Source: Vibrio superstes
GTDB lineage: Bacteria; Pseudomonadota; Gammaproteobacteria; Enterobacterales; Vibrionaceae
NCBI RefSeq assembly: GCF_003569005.1
Contig: NZ_BCUR01000004.1
Location: forward strand, 1,080,003 to 1,144,002
DNA: 64,000 nucleotides
Reading direction: 5' to 3'
Shown: positions 35,507 to 44,340 of the stretch, piece after piece
Layout: each line of letters opens with the position of its first letter
Numbering within the stretch: position 1 is the first letter of the stretch
The notes under the pieces: generated by a model
Told to the model about the DNA's origin: nothing
Databases searched by the model: none
What the model saw: only the letters and a program-made list of their open reading frames with translations
Position numbers and translations under genes: made by a program

Positions 35507-35668
35507 TCAATACGAAAAGTAAAATCGAGAAAATGAATATGACGGCAAGAGGGGGTTACAAGTGCAAGGAAGAGCAAAAGGGAATAGAGGTGCTTTTGAT
35601 GTGTGAACTTGTTGGTGTGGTGACCCTTCTGTGGGCTCCATAATGGGTGCTGTAATCTTGAAAATCAT
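35507..35668 (-). CDS. Possible leader peptide upstream of the aromatic amino-acid permease
   Basis: 53 residues from an ATG with CAGGA upstream. The last ten codons encode YSFSRFYFSY, with three Tyr and three Phe just before the stop, about 80 bp before the permease gene. Aromatic-codon runs at the end of a short ORF are typical of attenuation leaders. A perfect dyad TGCGCGTACGCGCA follows, but no classic T-tract terminator is seen, and no TyrR box was found. It may be chance. Confidence 0.3.
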   Translation of the reverse strand: MIFKITAPIMEPTEGSPHQQVHTSKAPLFPFALPCTCNPLLPSYSFSRFYFSY

Positions 35669-35999
35669 AAAGATGTCCTGAACCAAAAGACAATCCTTTG
35701 AAGCAAACATAGTAAATCCTGAACTATGTGATCTCGAAATGAGATAGCTTCATCTTATACAGGAAGACGATGATTGCAATGGGCACATTTTCAACTGCTT
35801 AAATAAGCACCATATGACGAGGGTGCGTGATGAAAACAATGTTTTTAGTGCAAGATACAACTATTTGCAGAATTATGACTTGATCGATTGATCAATTAAT
35901 ATACAATCCCGATCTAAGCATTAGCCCAGCATATGACGAAAATGAATAGTCGAACAGCGTGGGTAAATGAATTTTAACCTCTAATGGCGAGCTATATCA

Positions 36000-36629
36000 T
36001 TGACTTTAAAATCATTTTTTATACTTTTATCGGCACTCATGTTGTCGAGCGCAGTAACCGCAAAAACAGTCGAAAAAACATCACAAACTAACCAGATTAA
36101 AGATAAGTATCACACCATAGGTCTAGAAGGTGTAATGGACTTTGATCTGTTCAAAAACGCTTATCAGGCATATAAGTCAACAGATGGTGCTAAAAAGCCC
36201 GTACTGACTATTATTGACTATGATCGCCCATCGACAGAAAAGCGTTTCTTTGTCATCGATCTCGAAAAAGAAGAGTTGGCGTTTGAAACCTATGTTGCTC
36301 ATGGCGTGAACAGCGGTGGTAAAACTGCGACAGAATTTTCGAACATAATGAGCTCTCGACAAACCTCGCTAGGTGTTTTCCTAACCAATGAAACCTATTA
36401 CGGTAATCATGGTTACTCCTTGCGCCTTGATGGCGTAAGTAAAGGAGTGAACGATATGGCAAGAGACCGCCACATTGTTGTTCATGCTGCAGATTATGCG
36501 ACCAAAGAGTTCATTAACAAGCACGGTTATCTAGGACGCAGTTGGGGTTGCCCAGCACTGTCTCCAGAAGTGAACAAAGAGATCATTGATATGATTAAGG
36601 GTGGCAGTGTTATCTACGCGAGTGCGTAA
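36000..36629 (+). CDS. L,D-transpeptidase-like murein enzyme (YkuD_2 type)
   Basis: 209 residues with a signal peptide (ending SSAVTA). The catalytic motif HGYLGRSWGCPALS carries the conserved cysteine in a YkuD-like fold of the murein L,D-transpeptidase catalytic-domain family. FVIDLEKEELAFETYVAHG is the strand before the active site. The start is a TTG; no ATG gives an intact signal peptide. It precedes the M23 endopeptidase by about 200 bp, with a terminator in between, so they are separate transcripts in the same process. Activity is inferred from family. Confidence 0.82.
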   Translation: MTLKSFFILLSALMLSSAVTAKTVEKTSQTNQIKDKYHTIGLEGVMDFDLFKNAYQAYKSTDGAKKPVLTIIDYDRPSTEKRFFVIDLEKEELAFETYVAHGVNSGGKTATEFSNIMSSRQTSLGVFLTNETYYGNHGYSLRLDGVSKGVNDMARDRHIVVHAADYATKEFINKHGYLGRSWGCPALSPEVNKEIIDMIKGGSVIYASA

Positions 36630-36664
36630 AACGACGCCCCCGGAAATACAAATCTAGAATTTAT

Positions 36665-36697
36665 AAGCTCGTCGATTGTATCGGCGAGCTTTGTTGT
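36665..36697 (+). terminator. Terminator-like hairpin after the L,D-transpeptidase-like gene
   Basis: A 12-bp stem (AAGCTCGTCGAT/ATCGGCGAGCTT, one G-T pair) around TGT, followed by a broken T run (TGTTGTTTC). Confidence 0.7.
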
Positions 36698-36780
36698 TTC
36701 TGGAAGTTTGGTATTGGAATCGACACTATGGTTCACCCCATTGGTCTATCAAGCTCATAATCAGGCTTTTTAATTTCATT

Positions 36781-36798
36781 GTTATGTTATAACATCTC
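36781..36798 (+). promoter_or_regulatory. Zur-box-like palindrome before the M23 endopeptidase
   Basis: GTTATGTTATAACATCTC contains the perfect 12-bp dyad ATGTTATAACAT, the core of proteobacterial Zur boxes. It lies about 27-45 bp before the start codon, where binding would block the promoter. Zinc-loaded Zur would then repress the gene, as described for ShyB of V. cholerae. Confidence 0.68.
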
Positions 36799-36824
36799 GG
36801 CAATTCCATCACGCACGATATGTA

Positions 36825-38039
36825 ATGAAACACTTTAGACTTATCGCTTTGGCTATTGCCATCGTCGCTTTTACGCTTGCCTTCTTGTTACCCAAAGCAC
36901 TGCAACCTGAATCCAATAACGGCCAAGATGTCGAGATTTTGATCACTCAGGCACCAGAGGCTCCGCGAGAGCCAACGCCTGTTCGTGTTCATTATTTCGT
37001 TAAGGTTGGAGATACCCTCAGTGACATTTTCTCTGCGTGGGAGCTACCCTACAGTAACTTACAACAGGTGCTCTCGGCTGATCAAATCCCGCTGCAACTC
37101 GATACGATAAAGCCAGGGGATCACCTTGAGTTTGTCATTGACCCTGTAACAAGGCAGATCATATCCCTTACCTATAATATCAGCTTGATTGAGCGTGCGA
37201 CTTATACTCAGATAGAAAGTGGTGAGTTTGATTATCACTTTATAGAAGAAGAAGGTGAGTGGAGAGAAACTCTTTATTCGGGCATTGTTGAGGGTAGCTT
37301 CTCTTTATCGGCTCACAGAGTTGGTTTGAGTTCCAACCAGATCGCTAATATCACTCGGGTTCTGCACGATAAAATTAACTTTGCTCGAGAGCTTAGGGCT
37401 GGCGATCAGTTTGATGTGTTGATCAATAAGCAGTATCTAGGCGATCACCCTACAGGCAATAGCGAGGTTAAGGGCATTTCCTTTAAGTTAGCGAGAAAAG
37501 AGGTTGCGGCATTTCTAGCGGATGATGGTCGTTTCTACGACCGTGAAGGAAATAGCTTAGAAAGAGCGTTTAACCGCTACCCCGTTGATCCGCAATATCG
37601 CCGCATCACCTCTTCATTTAACCCGAGGCGAAAGCATCCTGTGACTGGGCGTATCAGCCCTCACAACGGAACAGACTTTGCTACGCCTGTGGGAGCGCCA
37701 GTGTATTCGACCGGTGACGGTAGGGTAGTCGGGGTTAGAAACCACCCTTATGCAGGCAAGTATCTTGTTATCGAACATAACAGTGTCTATACCACTCGCT
37801 ATCTTCACCTGGACCGATTCTTGGTTAAGAGAGGCGACTATGTGGAGCGTGGACAGAAGATTGCTATCGCAGGTGCTACCGGAAGGCTAACGGGCCCTCA
37901 TTTGCATTTTGAAGTGCTAGTACGAAACCGAGCGGTAGACCCTATGAAAGCGGATTTACCCATGGCGAGTTCGATTTCAAAAGAAAACAAAGAGTCGTTC
38001 GCTGCGCGAATCTCTGAGTTTGATGAGCTAGCTATCTAG
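36825..38039 (+). CDS. shyB: M23 murein D,D-endopeptidase (ShyB-like)
   Basis: 404 residues. An N-terminal signal anchor (about residues 6-24) is followed by an OapA/LysM-like domain (VHYFVKVGDTLSDIFSAW), a middle domain, and the LytM/M23 domain with the zinc ligands in SPHNGTDFATPVG and GPHLHFEVLVRN. It cuts peptide cross-links of murein to allow wall growth. The family in V. cholerae is ShyA, ShyB and ShyC; ShyB is under Zur control, and the Zur-box palindrome here points to ShyB. The assignment to B rather than A or C rests on that site. Confidence 0.78.
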   Translation: MKHFRLIALAIAIVAFTLAFLLPKALQPESNNGQDVEILITQAPEAPREPTPVRVHYFVKVGDTLSDIFSAWELPYSNLQQVLSADQIPLQLDTIKPGDHLEFVIDPVTRQIISLTYNISLIERATYTQIESGEFDYHFIEEEGEWRETLYSGIVEGSFSLSAHRVGLSSNQIANITRVLHDKINFARELRAGDQFDVLINKQYLGDHPTGNSEVKGISFKLARKEVAAFLADDGRFYDREGNSLERAFNRYPVDPQYRRITSSFNPRRKHPVTGRISPHNGTDFATPVGAPVYSTGDGRVVGVRNHPYAGKYLVIEHNSVYTTRYLHLDRFLVKRGDYVERGQKIAIAGATGRLTGPHLHFEVLVRNRAVDPMKADLPMASSISKENKESFAARISEFDELAI

Positions 38040-38066
38040 TTTACGGGTAGCTTTGAATTTTAGAGA

Positions 38067-38095
38067 AAGGGTTAACTCTGTAGTTAACCCTTATC
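38067..38095 (+). terminator. Hairpin after the M23 endopeptidase gene
   Basis: AAGGGTTAACT/AGTTAACCCTT around CTGT (11-bp stem), with only a weak T tract (TTATCTTTG). Termination is probable. Confidence 0.6.
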
Positions 38096-38105
38096 TTTGC
38101 TAACT

Positions 38106-38124
38106 AATACCAATCACAGTAAGT
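38106..38124 (+). repeat. Partial copy of the MITE-like end
   Basis: AATACCAATCACAGTAAGT matches the left end of the element at 13200. No matching right end was found downstream, so this is a fragment or chance similarity. Confidence 0.35.
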
Positions 38125-38304
38125 ATAGAGAGGCGACTAAAATTTAATCGATAGTCAGGCAAACGATTACGTTAGTGCGTGTCCCTCTTTAAAAAGGATA
38201 TGGTAGTGATTTTGAATGATCAAACCCTACATAAGCGATTATTCAAAATTTGAAGGCTCGGCTATGATCACGATACTCTCAAAGATGTATGTGAATGACT
38301 CTAT

Positions 38305-39513
38305 ATGACTCAACGATCAATAACACAGCGATGTTCAGCACCGTCAACGCTTACTTTAGTGTTGTTGACCGGGTTAGCGGCAATGGCAATCAGTCTCTTT
38401 TTGCCTTCATTACCGCATATGGCGGAATACTTCGATGTTGACTATCCGGTCATTCAGATCTCGATTTCTGGCTACATCATAATGACCGCTGTGGTTCAGC
38501 TCCTTGCAGGGCCTTTATCTGATAGGTACGGGCGTCGCCCTGTGGTGCTAGGTGCTATCGTTGCGTTTTCGCTTGCGACAGTAGGCTGTCTATTGTCTGA
38601 AAATATCTGGCTGTTCTTATTCTTTAGGATGCTCCAAGCTGTGATTGTCACTGTGTCGATCATTGCACGAACGGTGGTGCGAGATACTGACTCTGGTCCA
38701 CAAGCAACACGCAGAATGAGCTACATCATGATGGGAATGTCATTAGTCCCTATGATTTCGCCTACGATAGGTGGCTTTTTAAGTGAGCTTTTTGACTGGC
38801 ATGCAGCGTTTCTGCTGTTGCTGGCATTTGCGATGATTGTGGGTGTGCTTGCGTATTTTGACATGGCCGAGACGGCACCAAAACTTCATCGGACGCCAAC
38901 GACGCGTAATCGGGGCTTTAGAGCTCTAATGAGAGACAAACACTTCATGAGCAACTCCTTGATTACCATGCTGTCAAATGGCGCGTTCTTTATCTTTTTA
39001 TCCGCAGGTCCACTGATTGCAACTCAGCACTATGGTTTGTCTCCATCCGCTTTTGGTATGTATTTTGCGCTAACTCCGGCAGGTTATCTGTTAGGTAATT
39101 ATCTGACCAGTCGTTTAAGTCAGACATCGTGCTCAAAAGTGCTCATAAAGATGGGCAGTGGTATTGCTGTGCTGGGTCTTGTTGGCATCATGTTTGTTGT
39201 CAATGGCGGCGTAGATAGCCCTAGTATTTTCTTTGGGCTCATGTTGTTCGTGGGGCTTGGGAATGGCTTAATCATTCCTAATGCGACCGTGCGAATGCTG
39301 AATGTTGATCCAACATTAGTGGGTTCAGCGTCGGGGTTGGGCGGGTCAATAATGACTGCTGGTGGTGCTTTGCTGTCTCTTTTATCAGATATTGCCGTCT
39401 ATCCAAATTCGGGAGTATTGCCGATAACGGGCGTCTTACTGGCCTGCTTTATTGGTGTGCCGCTAATGTTATCTATGCAAGATGAGCCAAATAAAAGGCT
39501 AGCGGATGGCTAG
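38305..39513 (+). CDS. Bcr/CflA-type MFS drug exporter
   Basis: 402 residues with twelve predicted membrane helices. MFS motif between helices 2 and 3 (GPLSDRYGRRPVVLG), ARTVVRDT in helix 4, and SLVPMISPTIGGFL in helix 5 mark the Bcr/CflA group. It is the second such exporter in the window (the first is at 16225) and the two differ clearly in sequence. It converges on alx, and no regulator is adjacent. Substrate unknown. Confidence 0.85.
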   Translation: MTQRSITQRCSAPSTLTLVLLTGLAAMAISLFLPSLPHMAEYFDVDYPVIQISISGYIIMTAVVQLLAGPLSDRYGRRPVVLGAIVAFSLATVGCLLSENIWLFLFFRMLQAVIVTVSIIARTVVRDTDSGPQATRRMSYIMMGMSLVPMISPTIGGFLSELFDWHAAFLLLLAFAMIVGVLAYFDMAETAPKLHRTPTTRNRGFRALMRDKHFMSNSLITMLSNGAFFIFLSAGPLIATQHYGLSPSAFGMYFALTPAGYLLGNYLTSRLSQTSCSKVLIKMGSGIAVLGLVGIMFVVNGGVDSPSIFFGLMLFVGLGNGLIIPNATVRMLNVDPTLVGSASGLGGSIMTAGGALLSLLSDIAVYPNSGVLPITGVLLACFIGVPLMLSMQDEPNKRLADG

Positions 39514-39553
39514 CCTGAATGGATTGATAAGTAACGAGCGTGCGCTTTGCTGT

Positions 39554-40552
39554 TTATGAATTTGATAATTCACTAATGCGGTTTTTATACATAGATGCAA
39601 CTACCGCACTGCTCATAATGGTCACTAAGAAGCCTAAAGACCATGTGGTTGCAATAGCATACTCTGTGCCTACCAATACCATCTTAATACCGATAAAGAT
39701 CATGATGATAGAAAGCGCGGGCTTGAGGTAGACAAACTTATCCAACATTGCTTGCAATACAAAGTACAGCGAACGCAGTCCAAGGAGTGCAAACACGTTT
39801 GCAGCCAGTACCAAGAACGGCTGCTGGGTTACAGCAAAGATTGCAGGGATTGAGTCCAATGCGAACATGACATCCATCACCGCGATAACACCCACTACAA
39901 TCAGCATTGGGGTCGCAATCCATTTGCCAGCTTGCTTGAATATCAAGCTGTTGCCTTGATAGTCATCTGACACAGGTAGCAACTTGCGAATGAACTGCTC
40001 AGGGTAAGGGTTTACTTCTTCCTCTTCGCCTTTATCGCGAGCCAACTGAATGCCGGTCCAAATTAGGAATGCTGCAAATAGATACAAGACCCAGTGATAC
40101 TCTGCCAGTAGCTTAGCACCGATAACAATCATCACCGCGCGTAATACCAAGGCACCAATAACACCCCATAACAGAGCTCTAGGCCGCAAGTGTTCCGGTA
40201 CCTTGTATTGGCTAAAAATGATGGCAAATACAAACAGATTATCGACGCTTAGAGACTTCTCAAGCAGATAGCCAGTTAAAAATGCAACGGTTGCTTTGTT
40301 TGCCGAGTAAACGCTGTGCGGTGCGTAGACATCCCAGAAAAAATAGATAGAAGCGGCAAATACAAATGCCAACACGAACCAGAATATGCTCCAGCCAAGT
40401 GCTTTCTTCATTGATACTGCGCCACCGCGAGTTTGGTAGATATCAAGCGCAACAAGTACAAGGGTCAATAGACCAAAGACGCCATACATGATGAGCGATT
40501 CTTGCATTGGTACAGATGAGCTTAATTGGGTGGTATTTTCTATTGGGGACAT
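39554..40552 (-). CDS. alx: TerC-family membrane protein Alx
   Basis: 332 residues with about nine membrane helices. The TerC signature is clear: GYLLEKSLSVDNLFVFAIIF near residue 95 and MDVMFALDSIPAIFAVTQQPF near 225, with membrane aspartates thought to bind metal. In E. coli, Alx exports manganese and its mRNA carries a yybP-ykoY riboswitch; the same type of leader lies upstream here. A very strong ribosome site (AGGAGG) precedes the ATG. By inference it acts in manganese efflux or supply to exported proteins. Confidence 0.88.
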   Translation of the reverse strand: MSPIENTTQLSSSVPMQESLIMYGVFGLLTLVLVALDIYQTRGGAVSMKKALGWSIFWFVLAFVFAASIYFFWDVYAPHSVYSANKATVAFLTGYLLEKSLSVDNLFVFAIIFSQYKVPEHLRPRALLWGVIGALVLRAVMIVIGAKLLAEYHWVLYLFAAFLIWTGIQLARDKGEEEEVNPYPEQFIRKLLPVSDDYQGNSLIFKQAGKWIATPMLIVVGVIAVMDVMFALDSIPAIFAVTQQPFLVLAANVFALLGLRSLYFVLQAMLDKFVYLKPALSIIMIFIGIKMVLVGTEYAIATTWSLGFLVTIMSSAVVASMYKNRISELSNS

Positions 40553-40574
40553 ACTTCCTCCTGGGCAGAAGGAC

Positions 40575-40755
40575 GGTGTTTAGGTGACCTTCCGCAAAAC
40601 ATAAAAACCAACAGGTATACGAGGTATGCTGCTGATCAATGAATGCGTTGGTCTCGTTGGAGTGACGGAAAAACATCCAATCACCTTTACTTACCGGTTA
40701 AACATGCGCTTAACGGGATGACGATAAGTAAACTTGCGCTAACTACTCCCCAAAA
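40575..40755 (-). promoter_or_regulatory. alx: yybP-ykoY-type (manganese) riboswitch leader of alx
   Basis: On the minus strand the leader opens with GGGGAGTAG (40743-40751 on the plus strand), the characteristic 5' block of yybP-ykoY riboswitches. It continues through paired segments including GCGGAAGGTCACC near the start codon, with the ribosome site close by. The class binds Mn2+ and controls genes such as alx and mntP. The fold was not computed; the 3' limit is approximate. Confidence 0.72.
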
Positions 40756-40874
40756 CAGCGCCATGATAGGCTTATTTTGGCTAATAGCCAACAAAAACTA
40801 TTTGTAGTTGAGGTACAAAAGCTTTGTTTAGTGATGCTGCTCAAGCGAGTAAGTTTTATCTGTGATGCTTAAGC

Positions 40875-40908
40875 AAAAAAGAGGCTTCAACCTTAGTTGA
40901 AACCTCTT
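40875..40908 (-). terminator. Terminator after the amidohydrolase gene
   Basis: On the minus strand AGAGGTTTCAAC/GTTGAAGCCTCT around TAAG, followed by a T run. It separates the amidohydrolase gene from the alx leader downstream. Confidence 0.88.
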
Positions 40909-40924
40909 CCGTTTTGTTCGAGTT

Positions 40925-42187
40925 CTATAGGGTGTTTTTGTACACTTCACCGTCTTTCATAATGACCTTCTTCGCATCATCACTCATCACACAGTCAACG
41001 CCTTCAAGAGGGTTGCCATCGATGATCAATAGGTCAGCGTAAGCACCTTCTATAATTTGACCAAGCTTGCCTTCTTGATATGGGTGTTGGTAAGTCGACA
41101 TCTCAAACAGGCGACCGCAGTTAGATGTTGCCATGCGAAGCGCTGTAATGGTGTCGAAGGTTTTTTCGATAGCACCTAGTTCCTGCATCTGTGTTTCATG
41201 AACATTCGAGGTCCCTACGCAATCTGTACCATAGGCAAGGTTCTCAATGCCATACTTCTTAATTAAATCAGCCGATTTAAACATCGCCTTACCTACGCGC
41301 TCTGTCTTCTTGTAGGTTTCCTCGTTTGGAAGAGGGATCTTGCGCTCTGCAATCAGCGAAGCGGTAAAGTACGACGGAACCACCCAGATACCTTTGTCTT
41401 TGATGATTTTGGCTATTTCATCATCCATGATGGTGGCATGTTCAAAACACATTACGCCAGCTTCGGCAGCGCGCAGCATTGCTGGAGTAGTATGGATATG
41501 AGCCGCAACATAAGTGCCATAATCTGATGCAGCCTCTACTGCTGCCTTCATTTCGTCTAGAGTGTATTGCAGTGTATCTAGCGGATCAAACGTTGATGAT
41601 GCGCCACCGCCGGCCATGATCTTAATCTGCGATGCGCCTTTAAATAATTGCTCACGCACAGCTCGTAATACCTCAGTGCGACCGTCTGCTACTTTAAATG
41701 TGCCCGATTTCATCAGTGGTGAGTCTTCATGACCATTCGCTAAGCGCTCTTGAGCCTGGTTTTGACGATAGTCTGAGTGACCACAGGTTTGTGAGATAGC
41801 CGCTTGAGAAGGCAAGATTCGAGGCCCTGTTGCGTAGCCACTATCAATGGCGTTCTTAAGTCCCAGAGTGTTGCCACCCACATCACGACAAGTGGTGAAT
41901 CCGCGCATTAGCATTTCTTTCGAGATCTTAGCTGAGCGAATGGCCATCTCTTCGCGAGTCATTGAGTCCATTACATCAAAACTACCTGAAAGGGTAATGT
42001 GTACGTGGGCATCAATGAGACCAGGCATCACCGTCCCACCTTTTGCATCGATGACTTCGTCCGCAGTGCTCGGGTCGATATCGCCAATCTTGATGATTAG
42101 ATTGTCTTCAATAAGAACAGAAACGTTTTCGACTAACTTGTTGTCTGTACCGTTAAACACATTCGCATTAGTAATTAGCTTTTTCAT
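40925..42187 (-). CDS. Amidohydrolase (imidazolonepropionase/prolidase-like)
   Basis: 420 residues, cytoplasmic, no signal peptide. The metal site PGLIDAHVHITLSG begins a TIM barrel, with a lysine strand QIKIMAGGGASS, YVAAHIHTTPAM, FEHATIMDD and AYGTDCVG carrying later metal and catalytic residues; LGQIIEGAYADLLIIDGNP closes the small domain. It matches the group of amidohydrolases that act on N-acyl amino acids or Xaa-Pro-type dipeptides. The ATG at 42187 has AGAGGAA upstream and is chosen over the frame start at 42229. The precise substrate is unknown. Confidence 0.85.
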   Translation of the reverse strand: MKKLITNANVFNGTDNKLVENVSVLIEDNLIIKIGDIDPSTADEVIDAKGGTVMPGLIDAHVHITLSGSFDVMDSMTREEMAIRSAKISKEMLMRGFTTCRDVGGNTLGLKNAIDSGYATGPRILPSQAAISQTCGHSDYRQNQAQERLANGHEDSPLMKSGTFKVADGRTEVLRAVREQLFKGASQIKIMAGGGASSTFDPLDTLQYTLDEMKAAVEAASDYGTYVAAHIHTTPAMLRAAEAGVMCFEHATIMDDEIAKIIKDKGIWVVPSYFTASLIAERKIPLPNEETYKKTERVGKAMFKSADLIKKYGIENLAYGTDCVGTSNVHETQMQELGAIEKTFDTITALRMATSNCGRLFEMSTYQHPYQEGKLGQIIEGAYADLLIIDGNPLEGVDCVMSDDAKKVIMKDGEVYKNTL

Positions 42188-42229
42188 ATTCTGTTCCTCT
42201 TTAAGGCTGCAATCATTCGGTTGATGCAT

Positions 42230-42842
42230 TCATCTTAGGGGTACAGGCGTACGAGTAATTGCCATTTGGTGACAGCTGGGTGTTCTTTTAATTTTCTAGT
42301 AAGGAGAAGAAAACGAGAATGTCATGAATCTCTAAATGGGTAGCACCTATGTTAAAGGTGGAGATCTAAGGTTTTTAAAGTGGACTGACAGAAAGCGCAG
42401 TTCTAGGAGTAATGTTCTTTTTTCTGACTGGAATTGAATAGGGAAGTGCTGCCAAGCTGATTTTTACTCCTTTTTCAAGCCAGAGTATTTATTTGAATAC
42501 CCAATAAAAGTAAGATCTAAGTTTGCATTTATTTACTCAGCATTCATGCTACTAACGATGGATTAAGAAATCCATCCGAGTATACTTGCCATTTTTAAAA
42601 TACAACAAAAGGATGTTAATACCTGTGTTAATTACGCCGCCTTAAACGCTCCATCCCTCCTATAGCTCTCACTGCTAACCGAAGTAGAATACTAGCCTTT
42701 AGTATCTTGCTTATTCTTTGCGCTTGTTAATTATCCGCCTTTATTAGGCAGCTTTTTCACGCCAAAATTTTATCAAAGAAGCATCTATCTACACCCCAGA
42801 TCTATTTCTGGTGCGTTTTGCCGTGCCTAAATTGAGAATTCA
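42230..42842. other. Gene-free stretch between amidohydrolase and SulP genes
   Basis: About 610 bases with no frame supported by a ribosome site or a familiar sequence. The sequence is A/T rich toward the SulP gene and must hold two divergent promoters; no operator or RNA is evident to me. Confidence 0.45.
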
Positions 42843-44330
42843 ATGTACCAAAATATAAAACTTGATTGGATGTCTAACATCCGTGGAGACCTACTTGCTG
42901 GTCTCGTTGTTGCGCTCGCGTTAATTCCTGAAGCCATTGCCTTTTCTATCATCGCTGGTGTTGACCCTAAAGTTGGGCTCTATGCCTCTTTCAGTATTTC
43001 TGTTGTTATCGCAATAACCGGAGGGCGTTCGGGGATGGTTTCGGCGGCCACTGGTGCCATGGCATTATTAATGGTTACCTTAGTAAAAGAGCATGGGCTG
43101 GAATATTTGCTGGCCGTAACTGTGCTTACTGGTGTTCTGCAAGTATTGGCAGGATATTTGAGGCTCGGTAGTCTCATGAGATTTGTCTCACGTTCCGTCG
43201 TAACTGGTTTTGTAAACGCTCTCGCTATTTTGATTCTCCTTGCGCAGCTGCCTGAACTCACCAACGTAACTTGGCATGTTTATGCGATGACCGTTGGCGG
43301 ACTAGGCATCATTTACCTCTTCCCTTACCTTCCGATCATTGGCAGATTAATCCCTTCGCCTTTAGTGTGTATTATCGTCCTGACGATAATCGCTATCGGA
43401 TTTGACATTGATATCCGCACTGTTGGTGATATGGGTAATTTACCCGATACTTTGCCTGTCTTCCTTTGGCCTGATGTACCTTTCAACTTAGAAACCTTGT
43501 TTATCATATTCCCGTATGCAGTTGGACTTTCTGTCGTCGGTTTATTGGAATCGATGATGACGGCGACGATCGTTGACGACCTTACCGACACAAGCAGTGA
43601 TAAAAATCGAGAATGTAAAGGCCAAGGCATTGCCAACATCTTTACTGGCCTGTTTGGTGGTATGGCGGGATGTGCCATGATTGGGCAATCGATGATCAAT
43701 ATCAAATCAGGTGGTCGAGGTCGATTATCGACGCTATCTGCTGGTGTGTTCTTGCTTATCATGGTCGTATTTCTTGGTCCCTGGTTGAAGCAGATCCCAA
43801 TGGCAGCATTAGTCGCTGTGATGATTATGGTGGCTATCGGAACCTTCTCTTGGCGCTCTATTATGGACCTAAAAAAACACCCGTTATCAACTAATATCGT
43901 CATGCTTTCTACTGTAATTATTGTTGTGGCGACTCACAACTTAGCGATTGGTGTACTTGTCGGCGTTCTGCTTGCCTCGTTGTTCTTTGCTAACAAGATA
44001 AGTCGAATGATGGTAATCAAAAATGACAGCATGGAGCAGAACTCTCGAAGGTATACCGTTATCGGACAGATCTTTTTCGTATCTTCAGATAAGTTTATTG
44101 AGTCGTTCGATTTTAAAGAAGTAATTGAATCAGTAACGATAGATTTATCTGCAGCACACTTCTGGGACATCACATCAGTTTCGGCACTAGACAAAGTTGT
44201 CGTTAAATTTCGCCGTGAAGGTACACATGTTGACTTGATTGGAATGAACCAAGCCACGCGTACCATTGTCGACAAATTTGGTGTGCATGATAAGCCCGAA
44301 GAAGTTGAAAAGTTATTGGCAGGACATTAA
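42843..44330 (+). CDS. SulP/SLC26-family anion transporter with STAS domain
   Basis: 495 residues. About ten to twelve membrane helices fill residues 15-390, starting with the SLC26 sequence [33 protein letters not shown] and [24 protein letters not shown] are also family marks. The cytoplasmic STAS domain is at about 400-490 ([22 protein letters not shown]). Bacterial members carry bicarbonate, sulfate or dicarboxylates. The next gene, 10 bp away, is a universal stress protein, a repeated pairing in bacteria. The transported anion cannot be told. Confidence 0.92.
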   Translation: MYQNIKLDWMSNIRGDLLAGLVVALALIPEAIAFSIIAGVDPKVGLYASFSISVVIAITGGRSGMVSAATGAMALLMVTLVKEHGLEYLLAVTVLTGVLQVLAGYLRLGSLMRFVSRSVVTGFVNALAILILLAQLPELTNVTWHVYAMTVGGLGIIYLFPYLPIIGRLIPSPLVCIIVLTIIAIGFDIDIRTVGDMGNLPDTLPVFLWPDVPFNLETLFIIFPYAVGLSVVGLLESMMTATIVDDLTDTSSDKNRECKGQGIANIFTGLFGGMAGCAMIGQSMINIKSGGRGRLSTLSAGVFLLIMVVFLGPWLKQIPMAALVAVMIMVAIGTFSWRSIMDLKKHPLSTNIVMLSTVIIVVATHNLAIGVLVGVLLASLFFANKISRMMVIKNDSMEQNSRRYTVIGQIFFVSSDKFIESFDFKEVIESVTIDLSAAHFWDITSVSALDKVVVKFRREGTHVDLIGMNQATRTIVDKFGVHDKPEEVEKLLAGH

Positions 44331-44340
44331 GGAAAAATGC

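Noticed and set aside
42230..42842. Possible small RNA in the long gap before the SulP gene
   Set aside because: No terminator-hairpin pair or known RNA motif could be seen; only a gap is reported.
43325..43903. 192-codon minus-strand ORF in the SulP gene
   Set aside because: Shadow of a membrane-protein gene; the plus-strand frame has the family motifs.
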